The notes beneath the pieces were generated by a model. It was given only the letters and a program-made list of their open reading frames with translations. It had not been told where the DNA came from and did not search any database. Below, in pieces: positions 5,686-8,051 of a stretch of DNA of 8,051 nucleotides. The DNA comes from Oceanospirillaceae bacterium (lineage in GTDB: Bacteria > Pseudomonadota > Gammaproteobacteria > Pseudomonadales > Balneatricaceae). Each line of letters starts with the position of its first letter. Position 1 is the stretch's first letter. The translations under genes were made by a program, and so were the position numbers. The DNA lies in NCBI GenBank assembly GCA_023954795.1, contig JAGSHA010000135.1, positions 1 to 8,051 of the forward strand. Reading direction: 5' to 3'.

Positions 5686-6369
5686 ATGAGTGACGTGTCC
5701 GGTGTCAGTAATACCTCTTCGGTGTTTGATCAGATCAATCAGGCGAATAAAGCCAACAGCACGGCATCTGCATCCAGCACTGATTCGCAAAGTGACATGT
5801 TTATGGAGCTGTTGATAGCGCAGCTACAAAACCAGAGTCCGACCAGCCCCACCGACACGAGCCAGTTTATGTCGCAGGTGACAGAGATGTCGATGGTGGA
5901 ATCGCTGGCCAATATGGAAGCCGCCATCGGTGATATGTCGAGCAGCTTACTGGGCAGCCAGAGCGCACTGCAGGCTTCTTCCATGGTGGGTCAGAACGTC
6001 TTTGTGGAAACCGATAAAGCGATGATCAGTGCCGGTCAGGATGAGATCAACGGGGTATTAGAGCTTCCGGCTAGCTCATCTCAGGTGCGCGTGCAGGTCT
6101 ATGACCAGAACGACACCTTGGTGGATACGGTTGAACTGGGACAACAAGCATCGGGTGATATCGAGTACAGCATCGATACCTCTGAACTGCCTGCGGGTGA
6201 GTACCGATTGGTTGCTCAGGCAGAGGTCGATGGAAAGGTGCAGTCACTCGACAACTTCGTCTCCCATTCCGTGGAGAGCGTCACGCTAGGCCAGAACGGT
6301 GTGGGAATGACCGTGAACACCGCATTGGGTGGCACGTCAATGGGACAAATCAAGCAGATCGCAGCCTGA
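5686..6369 (+). CDS. flgD: Flagellar hook assembly/cap protein FlgD
   Basis: FlgD is exported through the flagellar type III system and caps the growing hook so that FlgE subunits polymerise; it is later replaced. This 227-residue protein has the usual length. A Ser/Thr/Asn-rich flexible N-terminus (1-37) leads into the hallmark segment MFMELLIAQLQNQSP (38-52) and DTSQFMSQVTEMS (57-69), which match the conserved LLVAQLQNQDP...QF.AQLA.FS signature. The middle and C-terminal region (about 100-200) shows the beta-rich FlgD Ig-like/Tudor pattern, including SELPAGEYRLVAQA (166-179). GAGGGAG (5671-5677) lies 8 bases before the ATG. flgE follows after 12 bp, so they form one operon. flgB and flgC, which usually precede flgD, are absent; a two-component system lies there instead. 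Confidence 0.92.
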   Translation: MSDVSGVSNTSSVFDQINQANKANSTASASSTDSQSDMFMELLIAQLQNQSPTSPTDTSQFMSQVTEMSMVESLANMEAAIGDMSSSLLGSQSALQASSMVGQNVFVETDKAMISAGQDEINGVLELPASSSQVRVQVYDQNDTLVDTVELGQQASGDIEYSIDTSELPAGEYRLVAQAEVDGKVQSLDNFVSHSVESVTLGQNGVGMTVNTALGGTSMGQIKQIAA

Positions 6370-6381
6370 GGAGAGTGAATC

Positions 6382-8051
6382 ATGGCAGGGTTTAATACAG
6401 CAATTACAGGCATCAAAGCCGCCACGACCAGTCTGGATGTGATCGGTAACAATATCGCAAATGCCAGTACGGTCGGTTACAAATCGTCCAGCGTGCAGTT
6501 TGGTGACATCTACACCACCGCGGTGGTCGGGGCGGGGTCCAGTAATGTGACCGGTTCCGGGGTGACGGTGATGGATATCCAGCAGGATTTCAGTGGTGGC
6601 ACGACCGAATTCACTAACAATAATCTGGATCTGGCGATCGACGGTTCCGGCTACTTTGTGCTGGACGATGGTCAGGGCGGCGTGACGTACACCCGAGCCG
6701 GTAACTTCGGTTTGGATTCAGACGGTAATATCGTCTCCAGCAACGGTAAAAACGTGCAGGGTTACGGTGTTGATGAAAGCGGTAACCTGCTGCCCGTAGG
6801 GGACCTGAAGGTTGATGAGACCGAAAGTCCACCGAAGGCGACGGAAGCTATTTCACTGGCGGTGAATATTGATTCACGTTTAGATTCAGCCGAGTTGGTC
6901 ACCCCCTATGATAAAGACAACGCCGATAGCTTTACGCACAGTGCTACGGTGCCCACGTTTGACAGTCTCGGGAACGAGCAGACCATTAAGGTGAACTACG
7001 TTGAACAGCCGCCACACCGTGAAGTGCAGACCCTTGATCTGACCTCCAATGGTGGCGGCTTTGCGGCTGGCGATTCGGCTGAAATATCCGGTGTTACGGT
7101 GGACCTCGACCATCTGTTCAATGGCACGACCGCACAACAGGATGCACAGATCGACGCGTTGATGGCGGGTGACCCGCGCATCGCCAGCGTCAGCGTTGAT
7201 GGTGCTAACGAAGATATCCAGATCACCTTTAAAGCCTCCGCCACCGATGTGGACAATGTGCAGGTGGGCAGTGTGAGTATTGCCGCAGTGGGCGGTCAGT
7301 TTTCAGGTATTACCTCCACCAATCTGGCGGCTAATGAAGTTCACACCTATGACTTGAACGATGGCGCGTTCGATATCAATGGTTTTTTGGTGGATGACAC
7401 TGTCCTGAAAATTGGTGGCGTTGATATTCAGCTGACGGCGGGTATGACCGAGCAGCAAGTCGCGGAAACGGTCACCGCGCAACAAGCCCAGATTCTGGAT
7501 CAAAACCCGGATGTGGAATCGGTTGAACTGGTCAATAACGGCAGTGACTATCAGATAAAGATCACCTATGACGCACTGGCGGGTAACGTGCAGGACGACG
7601 CGCTGTCGGTGACTGCGGGCACCAGTAACGGTGTGCCAGTGATGAATAATCAGCAGGTAGTTACCGGTGATAACTCCTTCGACGGGGTGTACAGCGTGTA
7701 TGCCTATCTGGATGGCGAAGAGCTATTGGATATCGGTAAGCAGGTGGATCCGGGTGAAGTCGGAGATGCCTCCGGCGCCACTGAGCCGGGCAAGATTATC
7801 ATGACCTTTGATCCGACCAGCGGTCTGCTCAGCTCCGTCAACGGTGACAACGTTGTACTGGGCGGTACTGCGCCAGAACTGACCATCAAAGGGGCCGATC
7901 CGGCGAACCCGTTGACCGAAGTGTCACTCAACCTGTCAGGTACTACCCAGTTTGCATCGGAATCCAGTCTGCGTTCCTCGTCTCAGGACGGGTATACCAA
8001 AGGTGATCTGGTGGGTGTGAGCTTCTCCGAAACCGGTGAGATGGTTGCCAG
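6382..8051 (+). CDS. flgE: Flagellar hook protein FlgE (3' end outside window)
   Basis: FlgE polymerises into the hook, the flexible joint between rod and filament. 556 residues are visible, open to the window end without a stop. The N-terminus MAGFNTAITGIKAATTSLDV with NNIANASTVGYKSS (23-36) is the rod/hook D0 signature. LAIDGSGYFVL and YTRAGNF (about 85-108) are the next conserved block. The D2 (FlaE-type) domain starts at TFDSLGNEQTIKVNYVEQP and resumes at DGVYSVYAYLDGEELL (434 on). Between them, about 211-433 is an insertion of two related modules. The visible 3' end, SSSQDGYTKGDLVGVSFSETGEMV, is the usual start of the C-terminal conserved part. GAGGAG (6368-6373), overlapping the flgD stop, is the ribosome binding site. 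The protein is clearly longer than the ~400-residue enteric form. Confidence 0.93.
   Translation, partial: MAGFNTAITGIKAATTSLDVIGNNIANASTVGYKSSSVQFGDIYTTAVVGAGSSNVTGSGVTVMDIQQDFSGGTTEFTNNNLDLAIDGSGYFVLDDGQGGVTYTRAGNFGLDSDGNIVSSNGKNVQGYGVDESGNLLPVGDLKVDETESPPKATEAISLAVNIDSRLDSAELVTPYDKDNADSFTHSATVPTFDSLGNEQTIKVNYVEQPPHREVQTLDLTSNGGGFAAGDSAEISGVTVDLDHLFNGTTAQQDAQIDALMAGDPRIASVSVDGANEDIQITFKASATDVDNVQVGSVSIAAVGGQFSGITSTNLAANEVHTYDLNDGAFDINGFLVDDTVLKIGGVDIQLTAGMTEQQVAETVTAQQAQILDQNPDVESVELVNNGSDYQIKITYDALAGNVQDDALSVTAGTSNGVPVMNNQQVVTGDNSFDGVYSVYAYLDGEELLDIGKQVDPGEVGDASGATEPGKIIMTFDPTSGLLSSVNGDNVVLGGTAPELTIKGADPANPLTEVSLNLSGTTQFASESSLRSSSQDGYTKGDLVGVSFSETGEMVA
7021..7287 (+). repeat. FlgE insertion module 1 (residues ~214-302)
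   Basis: This encodes the first of two related modules within flgE. It opens with EVQTLDL and contains ISGVTVDL, then GTTAQQDAQIDAL, then ASVSVDGANEDIQITFKA, ending at GSVSIAA. The order of blocks matches module 2. Similarity is seen at protein level, not as a DNA repeat, so the duplication is old. Confidence 0.7.
7336..7620 (+). repeat. FlgE insertion module 2 (residues ~319-413)
   Basis: This is the second module. It opens with EVHTYDL and contains IGGVDIQL, then GMTEQQVAETVTAQQ, then ESVELVNNGSDYQIKITYDA, ending at ALSVTAG. Each block has its counterpart in module 1 in the same order, with a few extra residues between the first two blocks. Confidence 0.7.

Overview
The window looks like a chromosomal piece of a flagellated Gram-negative bacterium, most likely a gammaproteobacterium of marine type. 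The signs are an outer-membrane porin with a cleavable signal peptide and a C-terminal Phe, a Bcr/CflA-type drug exporter, an OmpR-type two-component pair and a flagellar hook operon. Genus and species cannot be fixed from the sequence alone.

Layout. Positions 1-369 form a striking inverted repeat: 73 identical bases at 1-73 and 297-369, separated by 223 bases that contain further imperfect inverted repeats. The right arm holds the 5' leader, ribosome binding site and first codons of a porin gene (363-1232, +). The left arm therefore places the same leader and an ATG-AAA start on the minus strand at the window edge, which suggests a divergent porin paralogue outside the window, or a fold-back assembly artefact. 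The porin is followed by a 64-nt long hairpin with a C-rich loop (1267-1330) and a strong intrinsic terminator (1346-1373). After a gene-free stretch with one inverted repeat come a Bcr/CflA-type MFS exporter (1586-2839, +) and a group II truncated hemoglobin (2870-3247, +), probably one transcript. They converge with a sensor histidine kinase (3249-4676, -), with a single base between the two stop codons. The kinase lies 3 bp downstream of its OmpR/PhoB-type response regulator (4680-5354, -).

A 331-bp divergent region (5355-5685) separates this two-component system from flgD (5686-6369, +) and flgE (6382 to beyond the window end, +). This region holds a palindrome, tandem direct repeats of the kind OmpR-family regulators bind, and a weak candidate promoter. 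FlgD is the hook cap/scaffold and FlgE the hook subunit. FlgE carries an insertion of about 220 residues in its middle domain, made of two related ~90-residue modules.

No mobile element, CRISPR array, tRNA or rRNA is visible. Most genes belong to well-known families. The unusual parts are the palindromic porin leader, the structured porin 3' UTR, the enlarged hook protein and the altered heme-pocket segment of the hemoglobin.
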